From IMG/VR virus record IMGVR_UViG_3300046747_000291, positions 1 through 31,499 of that record: a DNA stretch of 31,499 nucleotides. One strand, 5' to 3'. Positions 25,501 through 31,499 of this stretch are shown in pieces (within the stretch, counting starts at the first letter, position 1; every line of letters starts with the position of its first letter). The notes below the pieces were generated by a model. The model was not told where the DNA came from and searched no databases. It worked only from the letters and a program-made list of their open reading frames with translations. The DNA comes from a virus. The translations under genes were made by a program, and so were the position numbers.

Positions 25501-25669
25501 GCAGAGGTATCCGGCCGGGCCGCAGCCCTTCGCGATTACGACGGGGCTTACCTACACGGACAGCCTAGAGATCAACAGCGGCGTTACCTACACTTATTAC
25601 GTGGCGGCAAAGGATGCGGTCGGGAACACCAGCGTCAAATCGGCTGGGGTGACGGCCACAATCCCATGA
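22511..25669 (+). CDS. Exported multidomain protein: pectate-lyase-like domain, Thr-Pro linkers, C-terminal FN3
   Basis: This 1052-residue protein starts at GTG 22511 (GTG 22517 also possible); upstream the frame is closed at 22487. Residues 1-25 form a Sec signal peptide. A Thr-Pro linker (44-93) leads to a right-handed beta-helix domain of polysaccharide lyase family 1 type (about 96-415). Its landmarks are '[12 protein letters not shown]', '[11 protein letters not shown]', 'VVIDHVSTS' and '[18 protein letters not shown]'. A second long Thr-Pro linker (420-543) precedes a beta-rich domain of unknown type (about 545-938), then a fibronectin III domain (about 941-1052). Four cysteines lie in the lyase domain and six in the third domain. 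It probably degrades or binds an acidic polysaccharide at the host surface. Confidence 0.7.
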   Translation: MAVRKQYKALAALAFTALVSIGAATTSGNITIKGKAHHGAGRRVPTTTPTLAPTATPTRTPTPVATPTRTPTPIPTNTPGPTATATPTATPTPAWSGWGANTLGGAGGSTVHVTNTNDSGAGSLRTALSAGNRTIVFDVGGTITLASRLLVVGNFVTIDGTTAPGAGITITGYSLRLEGVHDVIIQNIRSRTPTLDTEPDNITIKNGVYNVVIDHVSTSGPLDGNIDITNDSHDITVQDSILANGTKAMLLNYGAYHVSLHGNLWINEQYRQPNTQYDDAATSVSPDVISDVRNNVIWNWGDSGGGSIWQCGGVGNDVKNYYYSGATTAPRKANGIVNDGCSGGTAQPVFYTAGNVSGDDSSSHLNGMGTTSTEQIAAPINGEQTACNAAISITSTAGAQPLDATDTALLASVTLPVCWTPTPTPTATRTPTATPTPTRTPTPTATPTNTPMGAPTATPTNTPTATPTPTATPTNTPTPVPTATPTATPTATPTATPTATPTATPTATPTATPTATATPTRTPTPTPTATPTATPTATPTPATGTNRIVPQTDLTYLGAFRVPNDDNVNWQFSGLNMTVNPGGDSGNGSLYVAGFTAAPNGTGKFAEINIPTPINNPDINALTRATTLQAMSDIAPGLHPSNTNTTFQMSDVLFGAVGGKLMWTRYIFYLPASEATLGCASTTISSPATTGPWKIGPTETTNYGGSTLGRWLFLLPQAWADVHTGGRALGTGRFRTNANSGGTSWSPSLFATQLACDSTVSDAVEVMHNTSRETRWAHESWGDDWHGAVWLTTPTGNKAAMVVAGKKDEREDGGTACGFQFCGTARGAMYYGIPQPHDCGGKGNHGAPVTGALMFYDTNELGDAADGSIPKDSIDPYAIFQIKAHQYATSQCQNGGFGGVAYDTTHHKLYVAELRAELPLTSNKPVIHVFSVADGGGSVDTTPPAVPAGLHTTSVSGTGVALAWNAVTDPAGGVVYLVYRDPIDQVLNPPETTVPYGQRYPAGPQPFAITTGLTYTDSLEINSGVTYTYYVAAKDAVGNTSVKSAGVTATIP
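22640..22789 (+). repeat. First Thr-Pro linker coding repeat
   Basis: Degenerate acNccgacN-type repeats encode about 50 residues of TP, TATPT and TRTPT units between the signal peptide region and the lyase domain. Confidence 0.8.
23768..24138 (+). repeat. Second, longer Thr-Pro linker coding repeat
   Basis: About 124 residues of [12 protein letters not shown] and TRTPTP units, coded by degenerate ccgacggcgacg-type repeats. They join the lyase-like domain to the unknown beta domain. Confidence 0.85.
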
Positions 25670-25682
25670 TGAGGAGAGGCGG

Positions 25683-28600
25683 ATGAAGAGGATTCTTTGC
25701 GGGGTACTCGCGGCGTGCCTGCTCGCGGCTGGAGTGGCGCAGTCGGACATGGTGGCCGGGGCCGGCGGCGGAGGGAGCGGCAGCGGCGGCACCGTCACAT
25801 CGGTTGGCCTCTCGATTCCGGGAATCTTCACCATCTCGGGTTCCCCGGTCACCACCACCGGGACTCTCACGGCGACCCCCGCGGGCACGAGCGGCGGGAT
25901 ACCCTACTTCAGCGGTGTCGCCTCCATGGCATCGAGTGGCCTGCTCGCCGCAAACCAGATCGTCCTCGGAGGCGGAGCCGCAACGACGCCGGCCACTCTC
26001 GGCTCACTCGGCACCACGGCCCAGGTGCTCCACGGCAATGCGAGCGGGGCACCGACGTTCAGCGCCGTCAGCCTAACCGCGGACGTCTCGGGGAACCTCC
26101 CGGTCACGAACCTGAACAGCGGCTCGAGCGCCGGGGCGACGACCTTCTGGAGAGGCGACGGGACGTGGGCCACGCCCGCGGGTAGCGGCGGCACCATCAC
26201 CGGCTCCGGCACGGCCGGGCTCATGCCGGTCTGGTCGACTACGACGGCGCTCGGCGATTCGAGCTGCTTCCCGGTGCCGATCGCGAACGAGACGATCACC
26301 GGAACGACCGTCAACAAGCTCGCGAAGGTGAATGCGACGAACGGCACGGCGATCATCACGAGCGCGGCCGAGACTTCGGGTATCCTCGGTATCGTCACGG
26401 GCGGAGCCGGAAACACCGGCACGGCTCAAATCTGCGCTCTCGGCGGAGCGAGCTGCGTCTTCGACAACGCAACGACGAACGGACACTTCGTCGGCGTGTC
26501 ATCGAGCGTCGCGGGCGACTGCACGGACCTCGGCACGAGCAGCAGCACGGCAATCTCCGCCGGCACGACCGTCATCGGCACCGTCACGGTCACGGCGGCG
26601 GCTGGAACGCGAGCCATGTTCGTCGGTACTCCGGACGTGCAAGGCCAATCGGGCGGCGGCGGTAACACGAAGCCGGCGGGCGCGGCTGGAGATATCCAGT
26701 ACCGAGCAACCGGAAATAACTTCGCAGCCGAAGCGGCATTCAACTACAACGCTACGAATAACCAGCTTCTCCTGACCGGCGCAACGACGGCATCCGACAA
26801 CACGACCTGGATGTTCGACGTGACCGGCACGATGCCGACCACGCCGTCGGCAACGGTGACGGGGCTCAACTTCCCGATCACGTCGGCTGGCTCGGCCTCG
26901 TTTCTGAACGGCGGCATGACCCTCACCTACGGCGCTGGATACACGGGCTCGTCGGCTACTCGAGCAGCGACCTTCACGAACGCTGCGGTCGGCACGGGGG
27001 CGACCCCGAGCATGGGGTCCACGACCGCCCCCGTCGGCAACCTCGGCGTCTACTCGTTGTCGAACCCGGCCGGTGCGGGCGACACCTTCGGCGTCATGGG
27101 CGACGCGGGCGGCTCTACGGGCCTTGCCGCAGGCGTCTATGGCCGCTCGGCGGCAGCCGTGGCGGGGACGAACATCGGTGTTCTTGGTAGCGCGGCGGGT
27201 TCCACCGAGGCCACCGGACGAAAGAACATCGCCGGTTACTTCGCCTTGGATAGCACGGACCCATCGACGCTCTCCGGCAACGGCGACCGGGGCCTCGAAG
27301 TGCAGGCGGGAACGCTTGCAGATGCAAATTCTCTCGTCGCTTCGTTCGTCGGCACACTCCCGGCGAGCCCAAGCGGCACGACGGTTGGCATCCAGCTCGC
27401 GAACATTACGAGCGCGGGTTCGGCTTCTCAGGTCCAGCGAGCGGCAACGATCGCTCTCGCCGCCGGCTACACAGGCGTTCGGGAAAACGAAGCACTGCTC
27501 GCAACGAACACAGTTCTCGGCACGGGCGCATGCGGTACGCAGGCGCTCAATGTCATCGGCTTCGGCGGAACGTGCGGCTCTGGAAACGACGGCGGTAACG
27601 CCGGAATTTCTACTCTCAGTTCGGGCGTCGGAGCCGGAGAGACGTTCGGTATCTACGCCGAGGCGCGTGGCAGTTCCACGGCGGCTGTAGCTATCGAAGG
27701 GAAGTCCGCTGCGGCCGTAGCGGGAACGAACCTCGGCGGCGTCTTCGCGGCTTCCAACTCCACCGAGGGAACGAACCTAAAGAACGTCGCTCTCTACGCG
27801 ACGCTCGGCTCGACCGATCCGGCAGCAATCGCCACCAACGGCTCGTTCGCGGCCTACATCGACGGAGGCACGCTCCCCGACGAGCTCGGCAGCGCGCTCT
27901 ACGTCCAGGCAACCATGCCGACGACGATTGCTGCGGCGGCCTATGCCGAGAAACTCTCCGTCACTTCCGCGGGATCGTCGTCTCAGGTCAACGGCGGCCT
28001 GAACGTCGCCTACGGGGCCGGATACACGGGCGCTTCAGGTACGCGCGGCGTCAGTGTGACGAACTCGGCCTTAGGCACCGCCACGACCCCGAGCATGGGC
28101 GCGACGACCACGCCCGCTGGAAATTTGGGCGTCTATGGGCAGGCCAACGGAGCCGGCGCTGGCTACCTTTATGGAGTCGCAGGCGATGCGAACGGCTCGA
28201 CGGGCATGGCCGTTGGCGTTTACGGAAAGTCGGCGGGCGGCTCGGCGGGTACGAACATCGGTGTGCTTGCCAGCGCGGCGGCTTCGACCGAGGGAACCAA
28301 CCTGAAAAACGTCGCCCTCTATGCGGCGTTGTCGAGTACTAACCCGGCGACGGTTGCCACGAACGGCAGCTTCGGGGCATTCATCGACGGCGGCACGCTG
28401 CCGGACGGACCGAGCTCGGCGGTCAAGGTGATCTCTACGCTCGCGTCCTCCCCGGCGACGTCTACGATCGGTGAGCGCCACTTCATCACCGGCAACGGCT
28501 CTGCGTCGCAGAACCAGTTCGCATACTCCATACTCCTGTCGGCTGGATATACCGGAAGTTCAAATGCCTACGGGAACTCGGTCGAGAACGACTCCCAATC

Positions 28601-29189
28601 GAGCGCCACCGGCATGACCCTCGCCACGGGGGGCAGTGCCCCGACCGGCAACTTCGGACAATACGTACTGACGGATCAGGGTTCGACCGGAGGCGGCAAC
28701 AGCATCGGGCTCTACGTCGAGTCGAGAAAGAGTACCCTCAACAACTACTCCATCGTCTCGCAGGCGATCGACAACTCGGCGGGAACGAACCTCGGCGTCC
28801 TCGGTGTTGCGGCAAATTCCACCGAAGGCACGAACTACAAGAACGTCGGCGGCTGGTTCTCCGTATCGACAGAGCACCCCGGAGCAATCGCTTCTAACGT
28901 GAGCCTTGCACTTGGCGCAGTCTCGGACGGCACGGCAGACATCTTCCGGGGCTACTCGACGACAACCCTCGCCACCTCGATCACGAAGGACGGAAACATC
29001 GCCACGACGGGCACGTTTACGTCGTCGGCCACGGGCGCTCTCGGCTGGACGGTTCAGAGCGCCACGAATCAAGCGTGTAACACCACTTGCGTGTCGGCCT
29101 GCGTCGTCGGTACGGACGCCGTGACGGGAGGATTCCTCGCCTGTACGGACGCGACCGCTGATTCGTGTTTGTGCGCCGGCAGCAGTTAG
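25683..29189 (+). CDS. Giant fibre-like protein with signal peptide and four tandem ~180-residue domains
   Basis: This 1168-residue protein starts at ATG 25683 behind a gaggagaggc ribosome site. Residues 1-19 form a signal peptide (VA before QSD); 'LAAC' at 9-12 could alternatively be a lipobox. Residues 35-165 are phage-fibre type, with a '[13 protein letters not shown]' end motif. From about residue 359 onward four related domains follow, each with SAGS(A/S)S, YGAGYTG-like and 'AGTNxGVL' landmarks. The C-terminus is cysteine-rich (six Cys in the last 45 residues), and the predicted mature chain has twelve. It probably forms a long trimeric surface fibre or adhesin, but the signal peptide raises the question of how it would be assembled. 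Confidence 0.65.
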   Translation: MKRILCGVLAACLLAAGVAQSDMVAGAGGGGSGSGGTVTSVGLSIPGIFTISGSPVTTTGTLTATPAGTSGGIPYFSGVASMASSGLLAANQIVLGGGAATTPATLGSLGTTAQVLHGNASGAPTFSAVSLTADVSGNLPVTNLNSGSSAGATTFWRGDGTWATPAGSGGTITGSGTAGLMPVWSTTTALGDSSCFPVPIANETITGTTVNKLAKVNATNGTAIITSAAETSGILGIVTGGAGNTGTAQICALGGASCVFDNATTNGHFVGVSSSVAGDCTDLGTSSSTAISAGTTVIGTVTVTAAAGTRAMFVGTPDVQGQSGGGGNTKPAGAAGDIQYRATGNNFAAEAAFNYNATNNQLLLTGATTASDNTTWMFDVTGTMPTTPSATVTGLNFPITSAGSASFLNGGMTLTYGAGYTGSSATRAATFTNAAVGTGATPSMGSTTAPVGNLGVYSLSNPAGAGDTFGVMGDAGGSTGLAAGVYGRSAAAVAGTNIGVLGSAAGSTEATGRKNIAGYFALDSTDPSTLSGNGDRGLEVQAGTLADANSLVASFVGTLPASPSGTTVGIQLANITSAGSASQVQRAATIALAAGYTGVRENEALLATNTVLGTGACGTQALNVIGFGGTCGSGNDGGNAGISTLSSGVGAGETFGIYAEARGSSTAAVAIEGKSAAAVAGTNLGGVFAASNSTEGTNLKNVALYATLGSTDPAAIATNGSFAAYIDGGTLPDELGSALYVQATMPTTIAAAAYAEKLSVTSAGSSSQVNGGLNVAYGAGYTGASGTRGVSVTNSALGTATTPSMGATTTPAGNLGVYGQANGAGAGYLYGVAGDANGSTGMAVGVYGKSAGGSAGTNIGVLASAAASTEGTNLKNVALYAALSSTNPATVATNGSFGAFIDGGTLPDGPSSAVKVISTLASSPATSTIGERHFITGNGSASQNQFAYSILLSAGYTGSSNAYGNSVENDSQSSATGMTLATGGSAPTGNFGQYVLTDQGSTGGGNSIGLYVESRKSTLNNYSIVSQAIDNSAGTNLGVLGVAANSTEGTNYKNVGGWFSVSTEHPGAIASNVSLALGAVSDGTADIFRGYSTTTLATSITKDGNIATTGTFTSSATGALGWTVQSATNQACNTTCVSACVVGTDAVTGGFLACTDATADSCLCAGSS
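26757..28930 (+). repeat. Four tandem ~530-560 bp coding repeats
   Basis: Equivalent points (the V/L-x-G/A-T-M/L-P segment) lie near 26807, 27334, 27894 and 28419. Units 2 and 3 share a 41-residue block beginning [14 protein letters not shown] (27759-27881 and 28284-28406). It is nearly identical in protein but differs at many third codon positions. Unit boundaries are approximate. Confidence 0.75.
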
Positions 29190-29198
29190 AGGGAGGCG

Positions 29199-29417
29199 AT
29201 GCCTTTGCGCGGGTGCCTCGTAGGCTGTAAGAGTAAGACTATGATCAAGCGCTACGGAATCGATGCGGTCATCATGATTGCCGCCTTCATCGTCTGCCTC
29301 CTCGGTCTCGAGGTCTTCCACACCTGGCAGAGGGTGAACATCCTCTGGGCGGTCGCACTACAGCAGGAGCAAGCGAGGACGGCGCAGCAGCCGGCAGCCC
29401 CTCCGGCAACGAAATGA
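29199..29417 (+). CDS. Small single-span membrane protein (lysis cassette)
   Basis: This 72-residue protein starts at ATG 29199 behind gagggagg. An in-frame ATG at 29241 (MIKRYG) would give a shorter 58-residue form with the same membrane helix. One transmembrane segment ('DAVIMIAAFIVCLLGLEVF') is followed by a Gln/Ala/Pro-rich soluble tail. It could be a pinholin-like protein, a holin partner or a small inner-membrane spanin. The position at the head of the lysis cassette supports a lysis role without specifying which. The stop overlaps the next gene by four bases. Confidence 0.5.
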   Translation: MPLRGCLVGCKSKTMIKRYGIDAVIMIAAFIVCLLGLEVFHTWQRVNILWAVALQQEQARTAQQPAAPPATK

Positions 29418-29512
29418 TGACTGATACCGACACTAGCCCCATCGTACGCATCGCAGCTAGAATCATGATGTATGCGGTGGCGGGACTCTGCCTCATCTAC
29501 ATCTTCAACTAG
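29414..29512 (+). CDS. 32-residue membrane peptide
   Basis: The start is ATG 29414 (ATGA overlap with the previous stop); it ends with TAG 29510-29512. It has a short polar N-terminus, then one hydrophobic helix ('MMYAVAGLCLIYIFN'). It is very small, but the four-base overlap is the same coupling seen across this phage. It may be a lysis accessory peptide. The 29472 frame overlaps its 3' end out of frame. Confidence 0.4.
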   Translation: MMTDTDTSPIVRIAARIMMYAVAGLCLIYIFN

Positions 29513-29624
29513 ACCGCTCCGGCTGAACGTCGTTGCGCGGGTGGCGCTCGTCCTCTGGGCGATGCTGCTTGCTGCTCGCTGTCATTCCTACTGCGAAGTC
29601 TACGAGTGGGAGCAGCAGCCCTAG
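29472..29624 (+). CDS. Possible overlapping 50-residue exported or membrane protein
   Basis: ATG 29472 lies inside the previous small gene in another frame, and the stop TAG 29622-29624 is immediately followed by ATG 29625. It has basic and polar residues first, then a hydrophobic stretch ('LNVVARVALVLWAMLLAARC'), then a short tail with a second cysteine. 'LAARC' is an imperfect lipobox. The layout, a small overlapping gene with a lipoprotein-like signal next to a membrane coiled-coil gene, recalls Rz1 spanins. The evidence is thin. Confidence 0.3.
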   Translation: MRWRDSASSTSSTRPLRLNVVARVALVLWAMLLAARCHSYCEVYEWEQQP

Positions 29625-29966
29625 ATGCTCGCCGCCGAACACGACCCCATAGCCGCGGCTACCAAGCAGCGCTTCGGGATCTCCGACATCATTGCGCTCA
29701 TCTCGCTCGCGGGCATGGTCTACTCGTTCATCTCGAGCCAGTCGGCCCTTCAAACGGCGTTCGGCATGAAGCTCGACGTGCTCGAGCGGCAGAACTCGGA
29801 CCTACGGAAGGTCGTCGAGCCGCTTCCGATGATGGTCTACAAGGTGGACGCGCTCGCGCGGCAACAGGAAGAGGCCGAGAGGCAGCGCCTGCAGATGACC
29901 GCGGACATCCGCGAGATGCACGACGGCCTCATCGCGATGGGCATCACGCTGAAGGGCAAGAGGTAA
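29625..29966 (+). CDS. Membrane-anchored coiled-coil protein (spanin-like or holin accessory)
   Basis: This 113-residue protein starts at ATG 29625. The N-terminus carries one membrane segment ('DIIALISLAGMVYSFIS', about 21-37). A long charged coiled coil follows (about 48-100: Glu, Arg, Gln, Leu). An N-terminal membrane helix with a periplasmic coiled coil is the layout of an inner-membrane spanin (Rz), which works with a small lipoprotein to disrupt the outer membrane. The role is inferred from shape and cassette; no family is recognised. Confidence 0.45.
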   Translation: MLAAEHDPIAAATKQRFGISDIIALISLAGMVYSFISSQSALQTAFGMKLDVLERQNSDLRKVVEPLPMMVYKVDALARQQEEAERQRLQMTADIREMHDGLIAMGITLKGKR

Positions 29967-29969
29967 GGC

Positions 29970-30221
29970 ATGGGATTCCCGTGGTGGTTCATACCGCTCG
30001 CGTGGCTCGCGAACGGCTTCTACCTCGTGACGTACCCGGTTGCGGTCCTGCCGTTCCACGCGACTTGTCATGCGGACGTCTGGGGGAACCCGCCCGACAG
30101 CAACGGGTGCCCGGCGTTCTGGTGCCCGAACCTGGACCCGAATTGGCCGCCTGCCGTCGAACAGTACCCGCAGTGTGTCGAGTGGTGGAAGGACGGCGGG
30201 GCGAGCGGTGGGAGCAAGTGA
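29970..30221 (+). CDS. Small Trp/Cys-rich protein with N-terminal membrane segment
   Basis: This 83-residue protein starts at ATG 29970, three bases after the previous stop. Residues 3-30 are strongly hydrophobic and Trp/Tyr-rich (a signal anchor or uncleaved signal peptide). The rest is a compact domain with four cysteines ('GCPAFWCPNLDPNWPP') and many Trp and Pro residues. The even cysteine count outside the membrane segment suggests disulfides on the far side of the membrane. The function is unknown. The last codons overlap the endolysin start by four bases (GTGA). Confidence 0.45.
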   Translation: MGFPWWFIPLAWLANGFYLVTYPVAVLPFHATCHADVWGNPPDSNGCPAFWCPNLDPNWPPAVEQYPQCVEWWKDGGASGGSK

Positions 30222-30736
30222 GTGGCGGAGGACCAGGGCCCGCGGGAGCGCCGCCCGCAGTTCATGCTCCGCGTGTCGCTTCTGTCGATCCTAAGATGGC
30301 TCTTCCGAAGATAAGAGACTTCCGGCACTGCGTCGATTACCTGATCGATAACCTCGAGGGCGGGGGGAAGCTCGTCGTCGATACGGGCGGCCTCACCCGC
30401 TTCGGCATCTCCTCGAGGTCACACCCGGGGCTCGACATCTCGAGCCTCACGCACGAGCAGGCAGTCGAGATCTACAAGCGGGAATACTGGGACAGGTGCC
30501 GCTGCGGCGACTTCGCCTGGCCGATGAACCTGATCGTGTTCGATGCCGCGGTGAACCAGGGGACGGAGTTCGCCATGACGCTCCCGCTCGCCGGGCCGGA
30601 CTACGTGGAAGCGCTCATGCTCCGGATCGTTCGCTACGCGGAGACCCGGAACAACAACCCGCACAAGTACAGTCCCTTCTTCGCGGGCTGGGTGAATCGC
30701 GTGATCGGGATCTACGAAATGGTACAAAAGGCATGA
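30218..30736 (+). CDS. Endolysin, GH108-type N-acetylmuramidase
   Basis: This enzyme would cleave the glycan strands of peptidoglycan to end the infection cycle. The chosen start GTG 30218 overlaps the previous stop (GTGA) and gives 172 residues, with a Gly/Pro/Ala-rich 26-residue lead. ATG 30296 gives 146 residues, nearer the usual start of the domain, but lacks a ribosome site. The family pattern is clear: 'LEGGGKLVVDTGGLTRFGIS' (putative catalytic Glu47), 'EIYKREYWDRCRCGDF' and 'VFDAAVNQG'. There is no signal peptide, so a holin should provide access. Holin candidates lie on both sides. Confidence 0.75.
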   Translation: MSGGGPGPAGAPPAVHAPRVASVDPKMALPKIRDFRHCVDYLIDNLEGGGKLVVDTGGLTRFGISSRSHPGLDISSLTHEQAVEIYKREYWDRCRCGDFAWPMNLIVFDAAVNQGTEFAMTLPLAGPDYVEALMLRIVRYAETRNNNPHKYSPFFAGWVNRVIGIYEMVQKA

Positions 30737-30746
30737 GGGGGTAGTG

Positions 30747-31103
30747 ATGGAAAATCTCTGGAAACTGATCGCATCGTTCTTCGGTAAGGGATCGACGACC
30801 GTGGCGATCTCGACGGCCGAGACGCTCCTCCTCGAGGCCGCGGGCTCGCTCCTGTCGAACATCGCAACGATCGGCATCGAGGACGGCGCGCGGCTGATTG
30901 CCGATGCCCGCGCGCTCTCGGCTCAGATCAATAGCAAGACCGACGTCTCGGGGACCGATAAGATGAAGCTCTACCTCGGCGCGGCGGAGCGGCTCATCGT
31001 GGAGCTCGGCGGCGACATCGAGCATACGCTCGTCCTGTCGGTCACGCGGACCTTGGCCGAGTTGTTCCATCAGAACGACGCCTACGTCCCGACGAATGGA
31101 TGA
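30747..31103 (+). CDS. Hypothetical 118-residue protein of the lysis cassette
   Basis: The start is ATG 30747 with a gaggggg ribosome site; a GTG one codon earlier is in frame. The N-terminus is a mildly hydrophobic amphipathic helix ('NLWKLIASFF'), followed by mostly helical Ala/Leu/Glu-rich sequence. There is no cysteine and no strong membrane span. It could be a holin of atypical type or a regulator. I do not recognise a family. It overlaps the next gene by eight bases. Confidence 0.4.
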   Translation: MENLWKLIASFFGKGSTTVAISTAETLLLEAAGSLLSNIATIGIEDGARLIADARALSAQINSKTDVSGTDKMKLYLGAAERLIVELGGDIEHTLVLSVTRTLAELFHQNDAYVPTNG

Positions 31104-31488
31104 GCAGCGGCGGATCAGGGAGTGGGTCGAGCGGACGTTCGATCTCAGTTGGAAAGACGAGTGGGAGCTTTGGCTGGCACTCGGACTAGTGAAGAGGAAG
31201 GCGGGGAAGATGGGCGAGTTTTTCTGGCGGTTCTGGACTGATCAGGCGTACTTCATCGGCGTCTGCCGCTTTACTACGGTCGCCCTCACGGGAGCCTTTC
31301 TCACGGGCAAGATCATGCTGCCGCAGCCATACGAAGGCTGGCTTTGGACAATCGCCCCGTACCTTGCAGCGGTCGCCGCCGGAGTCCCGGCGGGGCAGAC
31401 GAACCGTACGGATGCGGAGACCAAGGCGGTCTCTCACGACCCGAACGTACCGCCAGCCGCCCTCGGCGACATTCCGAAGAAGGACTAG
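31096..31488 (+). CDS. Holin candidate (two membrane segments)
   Basis: This 130-residue protein starts at ATG 31096, eight bases inside the preceding gene. A charged N-terminus (1-48) precedes two probable membrane helices (about 51-73 and 81-100) and a polar Asp/Lys/Pro tail. Two helices with charged ends fit a class II-type holin, though the N-terminal extension is longer than usual. An internal Met39 could give a shorter form. It is the last gene; 11 bases follow to the window end. Confidence 0.5.
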   Translation: MDEQRRIREWVERTFDLSWKDEWELWLALGLVKRKAGKMGEFFWRFWTDQAYFIGVCRFTTVALTGAFLTGKIMLPQPYEGWLWTIAPYLAAVAAGVPAGQTNRTDAETKAVSHDPNVPPAALGDIPKKD

Positions 31489-31499
31489 AGCCGGTTCTT

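Noticed and set aside
1-31499. Six-base identity (gttctt) between the two window ends, suggesting a circular contig
   Set aside because: Too short to mean anything. Joining the ends would place a stop codon just upstream of the portal fragment, which then would lack its N-terminal half.

Overview
The window is a GC-rich, densely packed, one-direction gene block from a tailed double-stranded DNA phage. It looks like the late (structural and lysis) half of a podovirus-type genome. Three things support this: a portal protein fragment, a major capsid protein that reads like the N4 gp56 / DUF4043 family, and P22-like head-to-tail adaptor and hub proteins followed by a T7-like ejection block with a giant transglycosylase-bearing protein. 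No terminase, replication, integration or regulatory gene is visible, so those must lie outside the window. The host cannot be named. Long Thr-Pro linkers of the kind common in Chloroflexota and some other environmental bacteria are a weak hint only.

Layout: 2-1036 is the portal C-terminus and 1058-2263 a probable scaffold. 2270-4946 is an unusual set of small genes, with two paralogous pairs arranged A-B-B'-A' and a 16-residue tandem repeat tail on the first. 4947-5459 is the only large gene-free stretch; it holds a strong terminator-like hairpin, a 17-nt direct repeat, further hairpins and a structured leader before the capsid gene. 5460-8873 holds the major capsid protein and many small proteins, two of them with signal peptides. 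8883-10963 holds the adaptor and tail hub. 10963-11781 holds a signal-peptide protein and a small structural protein. 11792-19691 is the ejection-protein block, ending in the 1485-residue protein. 19692-29189 holds tail fibre-like and host-surface proteins, three of which carry signal peptides, including a pectate-lyase-like multidomain protein. 29199-31488 is a lysis cassette of small membrane proteins plus a GH108-type endolysin.

How the genes fit together: the portal, scaffold and capsid genes build the head, and the adaptor and hub close it. The ejection proteins are probably packaged inside and cross the envelope ahead of the DNA. The fibres bind or degrade host surface polymers. The last cassette lyses the cell.

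The most interesting feature cuts across this layout. Six proteins begin with Sec-type signal peptides, and the five of them that contain cysteine have even counts in the predicted mature part (6, 4, 6, 10, 12). The five ejection proteins, about 2,600 residues, contain no cysteine at all. I read this as two protein sets built for different redox compartments: an exported, disulfide-stabilised set and a capsid-internal, channel-translocated set. Signal peptides on virion-like proteins are not explained by standard cytoplasmic assembly.
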